Shown one piece after another: positions 7,618 through 14,626 of a stretch of 23,455 nt of DNA. The notes below the pieces were generated by a model that saw only the letters and a list, made by a program, of their open reading frames with translations, did not search any database and had not been told where the DNA came from. The stretch spans positions 1-23,455 of the forward strand of contig JAIKXO010000111.1 in the NCBI GenBank assembly GCA_024684065.1, in the 5' to 3' direction. Each line of letters starts with the position of its first letter. The stretch's first letter is position 1. A program made the position numbers and the translations under genes. Source of the stretch: Lachnospiraceae bacterium (GTDB lineage Bacteria > Bacillota_A > Clostridia > Lachnospirales > Lachnospiraceae).

Positions 7618-8925
7618 CGTTTCGATCTTCATAGTCTCGGTACCGGAAATGGAGAATGTATGACCATCACCAGTCTGAGCAACAAGATCTTCTGCCTTGT
7701 AATTGCCATCGCCGCCTTCTATGACAAACACAGCCTCCGAAAGATCGACCCGTCCGCTCTTACAGAGAATAAGATCCTTTGTCTTTGCAAAATCTCTTGC
7801 GGAAGTGTTCCATGTCCCTATCTTTATATCAAAAGGAATGTCCTTGACAGCCTGAAGATTACAGCCGAGCTCTGCCGTCACAAACTCATAAGGGCCTGAG
7901 CTTGTCACATTGATCTTGCCAGGATTCTCATATTTATGAGCATTATTGTGCTCTCCTCCGGGTATCATCTCGGTATAAAAACCAAATGCAACCGCCCTTT
8001 CTGTGGACGCCTCGCTTCCCTCAAGATCTACGTTTATCTCTCCAAGGTTAACAACAGGAGGAGTAGTCAGATCTATATCCGGCGGACAATGCTCATAAAC
8101 GGCACATGCAAGCGGATCAGACTGGAAGAGAAACGAAACATTTTGTTTGACAAAACGGGCAGGGAAATCGATATTTATCTTTCCGGTATTAAGTACCTGC
8201 GTGTCGCCCATTCTCCCGATCGTCATAATCTTTCCTGAGGTTCTTATATCGATCAGTCCAAAGTTTGTTAATGATCCGCCGATCGTCGTTGTCGCTAAGA
8301 CTCGAACCGTTGAAGTCTCGTCTACGTCAATCTTGATATTTCCGTTATTGATGATCATAGGATCGCTGGCATGTATCGTCATCACACGAGCCTGTGTTTC
8401 GGATGATCCCTTGCCCACTAGTTCAATCGTGCCGTTGTTAATCATAGTCGTTTTTTCACCGGCGGAAACTGTCATAATATATACCGGCACATTCTTATCT
8501 TCCTGGTCGACATGTATACGGATAGTGCCTTCGTTCACCAAAAGACAATTCTTGCCTCCGCACATCGCATAACACCTTACGAAGTTATACAAATGGGAGC
8601 TGTCGTCCTTGTTTTCTTTGATCTTATCCTTATATGCTTCTACCATCTCATTCAGGTAGATCTCGATAATGCCTTCATTTATCAAAGTAGCATTATCCGC
8701 ACGATGAGTTATTGAAGGATCATTCTCATCCTCTACTACTGCAGCCATCCCGAATAAACAGATGTTCCTGCCGTCCATCCCGCGTGCTACCTCTGCACCG
8801 ACTTCCTGCATATCGAGCACACACTCTTCTGAAGGCTCACGGAGGATGATATGCTTTTTATTAACGAAATAGCCCCCGTTTCCTACACGGATACCCTTTG
8901 TACTCTTTTCCAGATTCTGCATCAT
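7615..8925 (-). CDS. Repeat protein of unknown function, predicted beta-solenoid (paralog 2)
   Basis: I do not recognise a named family. The 436-residue protein is built on recurrent N-x-G-x-I-x-I units: LINEGIIEI (81), LVNEGTIRI (129), MINNGTIEL (161), IINNGNIKI (191), LTNFGLIDI (219), VLNTGKINI (245), VVNLGEINV (292) and NPGKINV (333). Spacing of about 25-50 residues and alternating hydrophobic strands suggest a right-handed beta-helix, similar in outline to repeats of secreted adhesins. However, there is no signal peptide, membrane segment or anchor, so a cytoplasmic location is likely. A block near 269-280 (SDPLACAVYEHC) and a C-terminal IGTWNTSARDF (369-379) are shared with the neighbour at 8935, nine bases upstream. 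A GGAGGG site precedes the tandem ATGATG. Its operon with a ThDP enzyme and a tautomerase suggests a structural or scaffolding part of a metabolic system, which is inference. Confidence 0.75.
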   Translation of the reverse strand: MMQNLEKSTKGIRVGNGGYFVNKKHIILREPSEECVLDMQEVGAEVARGMDGRNICLFGMAAVVEDENDPSITHRADNATLINEGIIEIYLNEMVEAYKDKIKENKDDSSHLYNFVRCYAMCGGKNCLLVNEGTIRIHVDQEDKNVPVYIMTVSAGEKTTMINNGTIELVGKGSSETQARVMTIHASDPMIINNGNIKIDVDETSTVRVLATTTIGGSLTNFGLIDIRTSGKIMTIGRMGDTQVLNTGKINIDFPARFVKQNVSFLFQSDPLACAVYEHCPPDIDLTTPPVVNLGEINVDLEGSEASTERAVAFGFYTEMIPGGEHNNAHKYENPGKINVTSSGPYEFVTAELGCNLQAVKDIPFDIKIGTWNTSARDFAKTKDLILCKSGRVDLSEAVFVIEGGDGNYKAEDLVAQTGDGHTFSISGTETMKIET

Positions 8926-8934
8926 ATTCCCTCC

Positions 8935-10218
8935 TTAAAAATCCTTTATAGTAACCTTTTCTCCTGCTTCCTTTGAAGCCGGGATCTGATACACGCATTC
9001 ATTTTTATCGATGTAGTCCGGCAGGCCACTAAGATCAAATGAAGCGCTCCGACATACAAACAGGTCTTTGGATGAGGTAAAATCACGCTTATTCGTGTTC
9101 CAGCTTCCAATTTTTACATTAAACTCATTATTCCCCGGAGCCTGGATATTGACACCAACCTCCGCCGTAAGATAATGTACGGGGCCTTCCTGGGTCACTT
9201 CAACTGTTCCGTCATTATAGATAGCATGAACGGGGGACTCCGTCTTGGAAGGAGCTATCTGCATAAGGTAGAAACCGAAAGCGACCGCATTTTCTCCGGA
9301 TTTTTCGGAGCCGGCAAGATGGATCTTTATCTTTCCGCGATTGACCGTGGGAGCCGGGGGCTCTTCATTCGGAAGAAAATGCTCATAAAACGCACATGCA
9401 AGAGGATCGAACTGATAATGGTACGGCACGATGTTCTCAATATAGGTGGAATGTGATATAACATTGATCTCACCGTCATTTTCCATCCTGGTACCCATCA
9501 GGGATCCTATTACCATTATCCTGCCACAGGTTTCAACATTGATCTTTCCGTAATTGAGAAGAGACCCGCTCTTTCCCGCAGTATGCAATATCCTTGTCTG
9601 GTATGCCCTGTCAAGCTTTACATTTACCGTACCCATGTTTACGGCCTTAAGATCATCCATCATGCTCCCGATACCTCTGACAAAGCTCTGATAAGATCCG
9701 TTTCCGATGAAATTGATCTCACCTTTGTTCAGCATGAGCGAACCGGCATTTGCCCACAGCCCGCAGGCGTACAGAGAAACGATCGCCTCAATATCCTGAT
9801 CTAAATAAACGTTTATCGTCCCCTCGTTGACAAGAAGTGACTGCTCTCCCGCAAGCATGGCAAAGCATCTGACCGTATCAAAACGGAAGTCTTCGGGAGT
9901 ATCGGTCTTTGATTTCTTATCCATATAATATCTGTAGATCTCATCAAAATGAATATCTATGGTTCCGCGGTTTATAAGTGTTGCATGAGCTGCAAACTGC
10001 ATTTCATTCGGCCTTTCCGGATTAGGCTCAAGGGCCGCCATTCCTGCCAGGCATTCATTCTGAACCCATACTCCCGGATTATTCGGAACATTAGTGTAGC
10101 TGTAAAAGAATCCCCCTTCGCCCTTTGGATCCGAAACATCGATATGACCGTAGTTGATCGCATATCCGCCTTCTCCTACGATCATGGAGGTCTTTCTATT
10201 GTAATCTTTGTTTTCCAT
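8935..10218 (-). CDS. Repeat protein of unknown function, predicted beta-solenoid (paralog 1)
   Basis: This 427-residue protein is clearly related along its whole length to the product of the next gene (7615-8925). Shared landmarks are the GEGGYAINYGHI start (GNGGYFVNKKHI in the paralog), the LINRGTIDI, LVNEGTINV, LMLNKGEINF, LLNYGKINV and TVNRGKIKI units, FDPLACAFYEH, AVAFGFY, TAEVGVNIQA and IGSWNTNKRDF. The conserved N-x-G-x-I pattern suggests stacked turns of a beta-solenoid. No signal peptide, transmembrane segment or catalytic motif is visible. It begins 18 bases after the ThDP enzyme stop with a GAGAGGATAA ribosome site, so all four genes from the tautomerase onward form one operon. The pair most likely arose by tandem duplication and may form a hetero-oligomer. 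The function is unknown. Confidence 0.75.
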   Translation of the reverse strand: MENKDYNRKTSMIVGEGGYAINYGHIDVSDPKGEGGFFYSYTNVPNNPGVWVQNECLAGMAALEPNPERPNEMQFAAHATLINRGTIDIHFDEIYRYYMDKKSKTDTPEDFRFDTVRCFAMLAGEQSLLVNEGTINVYLDQDIEAIVSLYACGLWANAGSLMLNKGEINFIGNGSYQSFVRGIGSMMDDLKAVNMGTVNVKLDRAYQTRILHTAGKSGSLLNYGKINVETCGRIMVIGSLMGTRMENDGEINVISHSTYIENIVPYHYQFDPLACAFYEHFLPNEEPPAPTVNRGKIKIHLAGSEKSGENAVAFGFYLMQIAPSKTESPVHAIYNDGTVEVTQEGPVHYLTAEVGVNIQAPGNNEFNVKIGSWNTNKRDFTSSKDLFVCRSASFDLSGLPDYIDKNECVYQIPASKEAGEKVTIKDF

Positions 10219-10236
10219 AAGCTTTATCCTCTCTGT

Positions 10237-11904
10237 TTACATGGATTTGTTCATGTTGGCATAAACCTCGCCGTCTATTACCGCATCTATTACTACCGGC
10301 TTATTAAGCGCTATGGCCTTTGTGAGCGCCTCCTTAAGCTCGTCCTTATTGGTCGCTCTCATGCCGGTCGCGCCACAGGCCTCAGCATATGCCACATAGT
10401 CAGGGTTCATAAATGACATATATGCATGCTCGTTAAACATATTGAGCAAAAACCTCTTAATGACATTGAATTCTCCGTTGTTAAAAATGACCCAGACAAC
10501 CGGGATATTGTTCTGCACGGCTGTAAGCAGCTCAAAGCCCGCCATCATGTAACATCCGTCACCTGAGCCTGAGATCACAACCTTATCCGGATTTGCACAT
10601 TTAACTCCGATACAGCCGTTGGTATGGCTTGCCATAGGGCCAAAGCTACCGGGATTCTGATAACGTTGATTGCCGGTAAGCTTCATGTATTCCGAAAGCC
10701 ATAGCATATGAGAGCCCGCATCGCCCATTATGATTGCATTCTCCGGCGCGACCTCGGAAATGACTCTGGCCACGTCTGCCGGATGCATTTTCTCAGGCGA
10801 GCCCACATTCGGCATATCAAACCATTTCTTCTTATCCGGTGCAAAAGCAGGCATCAAAGGATCCACGCCACCGTCAAGCTTTTCCATATGGGAAACGATG
10901 CTTTCAAGTCCTGCACGAGCATCAGAAATCATCGAAAGATCAGCAGAGTATACTTTATTTATCTCATGAGGGTCTATATTTATATGCATGAGGGTTTTAT
11001 CATCATAGAGATCCTCTTTGAACAATAAGGTTGCGTTCTCCGCAAACGAATTACCTACTGCAAGCACGACATCTGCTTTATCAAAATAATCCATAGCGGC
11101 AGGGTCGCCGGTTGTGCCGTATACGCCCAATGACAAAGGATGATCCTCGGGAAGATAGCCTTTTGCGTCCATTGTCGTAATAAATGGTATCTTGTAACGG
11201 TCTACAAGCTTAAGAAGAACCTCCTTAGCGTCAGCCCTGATACAACCGTATCCAACAAGCAGAAGTACGTTCTCCTTTTTTCCCAAAGCTTTAATTAGAC
11301 GCGCGGCGAATTCCTCAGCCGACTTATCCTTAGCCTTAACCGGCTTAATATCAATATTTATAGATCTGAAATTGGGAACTTCAGCAGTCGTGATATTTTT
11401 GGGGACATGCACATGGACCGGCCCCGGCCTTCCGTTAAAGGCCGTGTTTATCGCATCCTCCATGATATCGCATACCATAGAAGCGTCTTCAATGATATAT
11501 GATTTCTTGGTTGTAGCCGAGAACATCTTATGGGAGTCAGGAGTTCTTGAAAGGCCAGAGGATTCATTAAGACAGCCCTTTCCTCTGACATTTGCAGAAG
11601 CGTAACCCGTGATACCGATTATAGGCAGTGAATCAGAATAAGCCACCGCCATGCCGGAAAACAGATTGAAGGCTCCCGGGCCTCCGGTTGCAAAACACAC
11701 ACCGAGATTTCCCGGATTAAACATGGTATATCCGCATGCCATAAAAGATGCCGCCTGCTCATTACGCACCACTATCGTCTTGATCTTGTCAGAATCTCGG
11801 AGGGCAAGAAGCATCGATGCATTCACCTGGCCAGTGCTGCCAAATACATGCGATACCCTTCCTGACTCCTCAAGCAGCTTTACGATCGCCTGATTAACAT
11901 CCAT
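10237..11904 (-). CDS. Thiamine-diphosphate-dependent enzyme, acetolactate-synthase-like
   Basis: A three-domain ThDP enzyme of the IlvB/benzoylformate decarboxylase superfamily, 555 residues from the ATG at 11904. The frame also offers a GTG at 11907, just upstream; ribosome-site spacing does not decide between them. The N-terminal PYR domain carries the catalytic glutamate in VVRNEQAASFMACGY (residue 49) and GGPGAFN. A central domain follows (about 190-340). The C-terminal PP domain has the ThDP/Mg motif GSGDGCYMM...NN, beginning near residue 446 and ending near 476. Known relatives make or cleave 2-oxo acids (acetolactate synthase, indolepyruvate, sulfopyruvate and phosphonopyruvate decarboxylases), and the substrate cannot be chosen from sequence alone. 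No small regulatory subunit gene is nearby, so a biosynthetic IlvBN role is less likely. The start overlaps the tautomerase stop by one base (TGATG). Confidence 0.88.
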   Translation of the reverse strand: MDVNQAIVKLLEESGRVSHVFGSTGQVNASMLLALRDSDKIKTIVVRNEQAASFMACGYTMFNPGNLGVCFATGGPGAFNLFSGMAVAYSDSLPIIGITGYASANVRGKGCLNESSGLSRTPDSHKMFSATTKKSYIIEDASMVCDIMEDAINTAFNGRPGPVHVHVPKNITTAEVPNFRSINIDIKPVKAKDKSAEEFAARLIKALGKKENVLLLVGYGCIRADAKEVLLKLVDRYKIPFITTMDAKGYLPEDHPLSLGVYGTTGDPAAMDYFDKADVVLAVGNSFAENATLLFKEDLYDDKTLMHINIDPHEINKVYSADLSMISDARAGLESIVSHMEKLDGGVDPLMPAFAPDKKKWFDMPNVGSPEKMHPADVARVISEVAPENAIIMGDAGSHMLWLSEYMKLTGNQRYQNPGSFGPMASHTNGCIGVKCANPDKVVISGSGDGCYMMAGFELLTAVQNNIPVVWVIFNNGEFNVIKRFLLNMFNEHAYMSFMNPDYVAYAEACGATGMRATNKDELKEALTKAIALNKPVVIDAVIDGEVYANMNKSM

Positions 11905-12134
11905 CACTTATTCCACTCCTCTTCATTAAACTTGCCTTTGATGGGGCCAAGCTGTCTTTCCGAAAAAAGCTCTCCGTTCGTTGCCGCCTGGTCTAGCGGA
12001 TATCCGTCAAAAAACAGATACACCCTGTCCTTGGGCACACCTGTCTCCTCCGAAAAAATATCTATATACTTTTGCGCTATGCGCTTTCTCTGGCTTTCTG
12101 CCAGCTCCAAACTCTGTATTGTAATACAAGGCAT
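11904..12134 (-). CDS. 4-oxalocrotonate tautomerase-like protein
   Basis: A 76-residue member of the tautomerase superfamily, in which the amino-terminal proline exposed after Met removal is the catalytic base. The frame continues upstream to 12188, but the ATG at 12134 is correct: it yields MPCITIQSLEL with Pro1, and a GGAGG lies seven bases before it. The middle section RKRIAQKYIDIFSEETGVP and KDRVYLFFDGYPLDQ follow the family's helix-strand layout. Family members interconvert keto and enol forms of 2-oxo acids or react with small electrophiles. It is the first gene of an operon with the ThDP enzyme, suggesting that it supplies or removes a keto/enol intermediate for that enzyme. This is inference. 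Confidence 0.85.
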   Translation of the reverse strand: MPCITIQSLELAESQRKRIAQKYIDIFSEETGVPKDRVYLFFDGYPLDQAATNGELFSERQLGPIKGKFNEEEWNK

Positions 12135-12175
12135 ATGGAATCCTCCTTTTTGTTGGGGTCTGTTATATAAATACC

Positions 12176-12230
12176 AAAAACGGAGCAAAGCAGTAAAGGA
12201 GCTGTTGCTGCCTTGCTTCTTTGCTCCGTT
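12176..12230 (-). terminator. Rho-independent terminator after the Hsp31-like DJ-1 gene
   Basis: AACGGAGCAAAG (12179-12190) and CTTTGCTCCGTT (12219-12230) form a perfect 12-bp stem around a 28-base loop that may itself fold. Read on the minus strand, the stem ends in a run of five T's followed by GG. It lies between the DJ-1/PfpI gene (ending 12298) and the tautomerase (starting 12134). The tautomerase operon therefore probably has its own promoter in or next to this terminator, although I could not place one with confidence. Confidence 0.8.
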
Positions 12231-12297
12231 ATTATTTAACAGCTAACTACTAACTAGTGAACAAATAAAGCGCAAACACTAAATTAGTTTTTAATCA

Positions 12298-13113
12298 TCA
12301 AAGATGAATGTTCTGCTTCGACACATCCTCGCCTGCCACGATCTTGTCAAGAACCTTGACTATAAGGTCACCGTATGCTCTTGAGGACTCAACAGAAGCC
12401 GCAGTGATGAAAGGATAAGAGAAGTTAGCCTCAGGATCCTCTCTGCTGGCGTTGTTCCTTGCGATGCAGTTACCGTTAGGGCCTACAGCGTCTCTGATAA
12501 GGTCTTCGACGGGATATAAGAAACCAGGCGTGATCACATCCGTCCCCTTGTTATCCTCTGTCGCTCCCCAGAGTTCATAGCCTGCTGCCATGTCAGGGCC
12601 GTAGAAATCCCATGCCCTGGGATGAGCAGTGATATTCTTTCCGTAAACAACGCTCTTATAATCCATCTTAGGATCACGGCAGAATACTAACGTTGCAACC
12701 GCATAACACAGGGAGCCTATGATCTTTCCGTCATAAAATGCATCTAAGACCAGCCTATGTGTGTTGTAGTCATTTGCAATGTCGATCATTGCGCCAAGGC
12801 CGCCAGTCAGCACGAGAGCATCATAATCAGCCATCTTGGCTTCTTTTATCTTAATCGGATGCGCCCATTCATCACCCTGTACGAGCTCCTTGATCCTGTC
12901 GCACACCTCGGGCGGATTGGTCTTGTAGTTCTGTACGCCGTCCACGAAATCGGGATCAACGCTTATGGTAAGCGGAAGAGGCTTGAGCCCTTTGGGCGTC
13001 GCAAGAGTGAGGTCATACCCCGCTTTTTTCAGGGCATCCCACGGAGCCTGCAACTCCTCTCCCCATGAGCCGTAATTTGTAGCGCATACCAACACCTTTA
13101 ATTTCTTTGACAT
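12298..13113 (-). CDS. DJ-1/PfpI family protein, Hsp31/glyoxalase III-like
   Basis: A 271-residue cytoplasmic protein of the DJ-1/PfpI superfamily. The nucleophile elbow is IIGSLCYAVATL with Cys136, and the conserved acidic residue lies in GSWGEELQAPWDAL (Glu19/20). The longer length, with an inserted cap around residues 45-90, resembles the Hsp31/YhbO-like type-1 amidotransferase-domain proteins, some of which act as glutathione-independent glyoxalases or chaperones. LTGGLGAMIDI (102-112) is the usual loop preceding the nucleophile strand. AAGGAGG lies eight bases before the ATG. The 153-bp gap after the cupin gene holds a copy of the recurring leader element at 13190-13241 and a terminator follows the gene. 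The enzymatic activity is uncertain; aldehyde or glyoxal handling is the most usual role. Confidence 0.85.
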   Translation of the reverse strand: MSKKLKVLVCATNYGSWGEELQAPWDALKKAGYDLTLATPKGLKPLPLTISVDPDFVDGVQNYKTNPPEVCDRIKELVQGDEWAHPIKIKEAKMADYDALVLTGGLGAMIDIANDYNTHRLVLDAFYDGKIIGSLCYAVATLVFCRDPKMDYKSVVYGKNITAHPRAWDFYGPDMAAGYELWGATEDNKGTDVITPGFLYPVEDLIRDAVGPNGNCIARNNASREDPEANFSYPFITAASVESSRAYGDLIVKVLDKIVAGEDVSKQNIHL

Positions 13114-13189
13114 TTGAATACCTCCTTTATGATTGTTGGTTTTAGAACCAAACAGCCCTCCGGCTGCATGATTTCTGTTTCAGTGCCCA

Positions 13190-13241
13190 TCTATAAAAGC
13201 GGTTTTTGTTCCGCTTTCATATCTTACTTACATATGTCTTC
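13190..13241 (-). promoter_or_regulatory. Recurring leader element, copy C
   Basis: In the minus direction it reads CATATGTAAGTAAGATATG, then a hairpin with arms AAAGCGG/CCGCTTT (13211-13217 and 13196-13202), then TTATAGA. It matches copy A (19399-19454) and copy B (13618-13676) over about 50 bases. Unlike those, it is not directly followed by a ribosome site: the next gene (DJ-1, start 13113) begins about 77 bp further on. It may end the cupin transcript, act as a promoter leader for DJ-1, or both. Confidence 0.55.
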
Positions 13242-13266
13242 CGTCTAATATGCTATTCTATAGTTT

Positions 13267-13611
13267 TCAGTCAATCTCTTTCGGAATATCTTCCTTGATC
13301 GGATTGAACAGATCGATAGCTTCAGTCTCCCCAAGGGCTATGAATTTATGCTTTACATTCGGCGGCACAAAATAGCAGTCGCCCTCATGAATCTCAAATT
13401 CCTCATCATCAAGCCAGATCTTAAATCCGCCCTTGATCACATAGCCAAACTGCTCTGCCTCATGTGAATGCCAGTCAACTATGGCTCCATCCTCCATATT
13501 CCAGTGCAGGCCGTTCATCCTTTCACCCCTGCCTAATTCCTGCATCAGTATCCCTTCCGCAGTCTTCTTCTTGCGAAGCTTTTCACGGATTATTATCGCT
13601 TTCTCGTACAT
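13267..13611 (-). CDS. Small single-domain cupin
   Basis: A 114-residue cupin with one beta-barrel. Motif 1 is VDWHSHEAEQFGYVIKGGFK, with His48 and His50 and an acidic residue near 53 as likely metal ligands. Motif 2 is GDCYFVPPNVKHKFIAL with His88. Such small cupins bind metals and act as isomerases, dioxygenases or ligand sensors; the sequence does not decide among these. GAGGAGG precedes the ATG with normal spacing and follows directly on leader-element copy B (13618-13676). The next gene on the strand is the DJ-1 protein, separated by 153 bp with another copy of the element. A link to small-carbonyl chemistry is suggested only by its neighbours. Confidence 0.87.
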   Translation of the reverse strand: MYEKAIIIREKLRKKKTAEGILMQELGRGERMNGLHWNMEDGAIVDWHSHEAEQFGYVIKGGFKIWLDDEEFEIHEGDCYFVPPNVKHKFIALGETEAIDLFNPIKEDIPKEID

Positions 13612-13617
13612 ATGATT

Positions 13618-13676
13618 CCTCCTCTACTAAAAGCGGTTTTTATGTCGCTTATTATTTCTGACTTACAGACGCAATC
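13618..13676 (-). promoter_or_regulatory. Recurring leader element, copy B, upstream of cupin
   Basis: The minus strand reads GATTGCGTCTGTAAGTCAGA, then AATAATA, a hairpin with AAGCG/CGCTT arms (13646-13650 and 13631-13635) and an A-rich loop, TTTTAGTAGA and the cupin's GGAGG. Against copy A at 19399-19454 the first 32 bases differ at only about four positions, although the two downstream genes are unrelated. A shared promoter with a 5' hairpin, or an RNA-level control site, is the likely explanation. Confidence 0.6.
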
Positions 13677-13713
13677 TAGCCAGCTCCTATCATAAAATGG
13701 GTTTTTCCCTGAA

Positions 13714-13732
13714 ATTTCAGCATGTCTGAAAT
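13714..13732. repeat. Small inverted repeat after DJ-1 gene
   Basis: ATTTCAG and CTGAAAT form a 7-bp perfect stem around five bases in the 141-bp gap between the DJ-1 gene (ending 13753) and the cupin. It is AT-rich and lacks a T-run in the direction of transcription, so it is more likely a weak operator or a chance hairpin than a terminator. Confidence 0.35.
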
Positions 13733-13752
13733 ATTCTATAAAACAGAATGCT

Positions 13753-14310
13753 TTACTTTCTAATATTCTTAACTATACATTCCGCAAAGGGTGCATGATG
13801 TCCGCCGGTACGGGCCGTTATCAGATCATCATCCACATTCACATCCACATCCACAAATTCTATACCCGCATTGCGCACATGTGACAGGATATTGTTATGG
13901 CAAGTGACCTTGCGTCCTGCAAAGCTTTCCTTAATAGGACCCGCGATCCACAGCGAATGACAGATAAATCCCTTAATGATGGACTTATCCTCCATAACCT
14001 TTGCTAAGAATTTGCAGGCAGGTGATACATCTCCCGGCTTCTCCTCGTATAACAGGAAATCGGATACATACCCCGCCGGAGCTATTATTGCCACATATTC
14101 CTTAAGGTCCTCATCGCTTAAGTCCTCAAAACTGTTCTCGGCAGTTATCTCAGCCTGAAATTCAAGGCCTTTAAAAGTCAGCCTCGGCTGGCCCCATAAT
14201 CTCGTTAACAGGACCACATCAAATCCGGCATTCGCAAAATATGACTGATAGTAGAATATCTCTTTTTCAATAAACCTGTTTTCGATCATTATCCCTATCT
14301 TCTTTGCCAT
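13753..14310 (-). CDS. DJ-1/PfpI family protein (short type)
   Basis: A 185-residue DJ-1/PfpI protein of the length usual for the PfpI/YhbO/ThiJ group. The nucleophile elbow is IKGFICHSLWIAGP with Cys117 followed by His118, as in PfpI-like proteins. Glu15 or Glu17 in RFIEKEIFYY would be the conserved acid that polarises the cysteine. IIAPAGYVSDFL (75-86) and the C-terminal DDDLITARTGGHHAPFAE (160-177) are family landmarks. AGGTATTC precedes the ATG, which lies 13 bases after the STAS gene stop, so it closes the glycogen/partner-switch operon. Family roles include protein or nucleotide deglycation and aldehyde detoxification. Next to glycogen-degrading enzymes, removal of sugar-derived glyoxals is plausible but unproven. 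Confidence 0.85.
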   Translation of the reverse strand: MAKKIGIMIENRFIEKEIFYYQSYFANAGFDVVLLTRLWGQPRLTFKGLEFQAEITAENSFEDLSDEDLKEYVAIIAPAGYVSDFLLYEEKPGDVSPACKFLAKVMEDKSIIKGFICHSLWIAGPIKESFAGRKVTCHNNILSHVRNAGIEFVDVDVNVDDDLITARTGGHHAPFAECIVKNIRK

Positions 14311-14323
14311 AGAATACCTCCGG

Positions 14324-14626
14324 TCAGATAATGGTCACAAAGTTGTCGCAGCCCGTCATCTCAATAACCTGCATCACGTCCTCGTTCACACCCTTCATGA
14401 ATATCTGTGTGTCAGCGCCAAGTTTCTGCTTGGTGAAAATGATGACTCTTAAGCCTGCACTGGCAATATATTCAAGCTCACTAACATCAAAGGTGACCTT
14501 CTTGATATCACTGCCCTGCATCTTGGCCATTTCCTGATGAAGCTGCGGGGCAACAGTCGCGTCAAGCCTTCCCTTAAGGACTACATCAACCTCGCCTGCA
14601 TTTTCTGTTACTTTGAAATCAAACAT
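14324..14626 (-). CDS. STAS-domain anti-sigma factor antagonist
   Basis: A 100-residue single STAS domain protein of the SpoIIAA/RsbV type. The frame extends to 14662, but the ATG at 14626 (MFDFKVTENAG) is preferred because AAGGAGGAG lies at the right distance; this start overlaps the GlgX-type stop by eight bases. The helix cap segment EYIASAGLRVI contains Ser56, which aligns with the phosphorylated serine of SpoIIAA, though Ala replaces the usual preceding Asp. In partner switching the unphosphorylated form binds an RsbW-like kinase, and a SpoIIE-type phosphatase reactivates it. Candidates for both lie in this window (18602 and 1/20402). No sigma factor gene is seen, so the final target is unknown. 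The overlap with the debranching enzyme suggests dosage-matched or joint control. Confidence 0.9.
   Translation of the reverse strand: MFDFKVTENAGEVDVVLKGRLDATVAPQLHQEMAKMQGSDIKKVTFDVSELEYIASAGLRVIIFTKQKLGADTQIFMKGVNEDVMQVIEMTGCDNFVTII

Noticed and set aside
13098..13190. 30-codon ORF starting directly after leader-element copy C
   Set aside because: It has no ribosome site (TATAGATG) and overlaps the DJ-1 start, which has a strong AAGGAGG.
13196..13217. Possible catabolite-repression (cre) site in leader-element copy C
   Set aside because: It matches the cre consensus only with mismatch, and the matching bases are part of the hairpin and are not kept in copies A and B.
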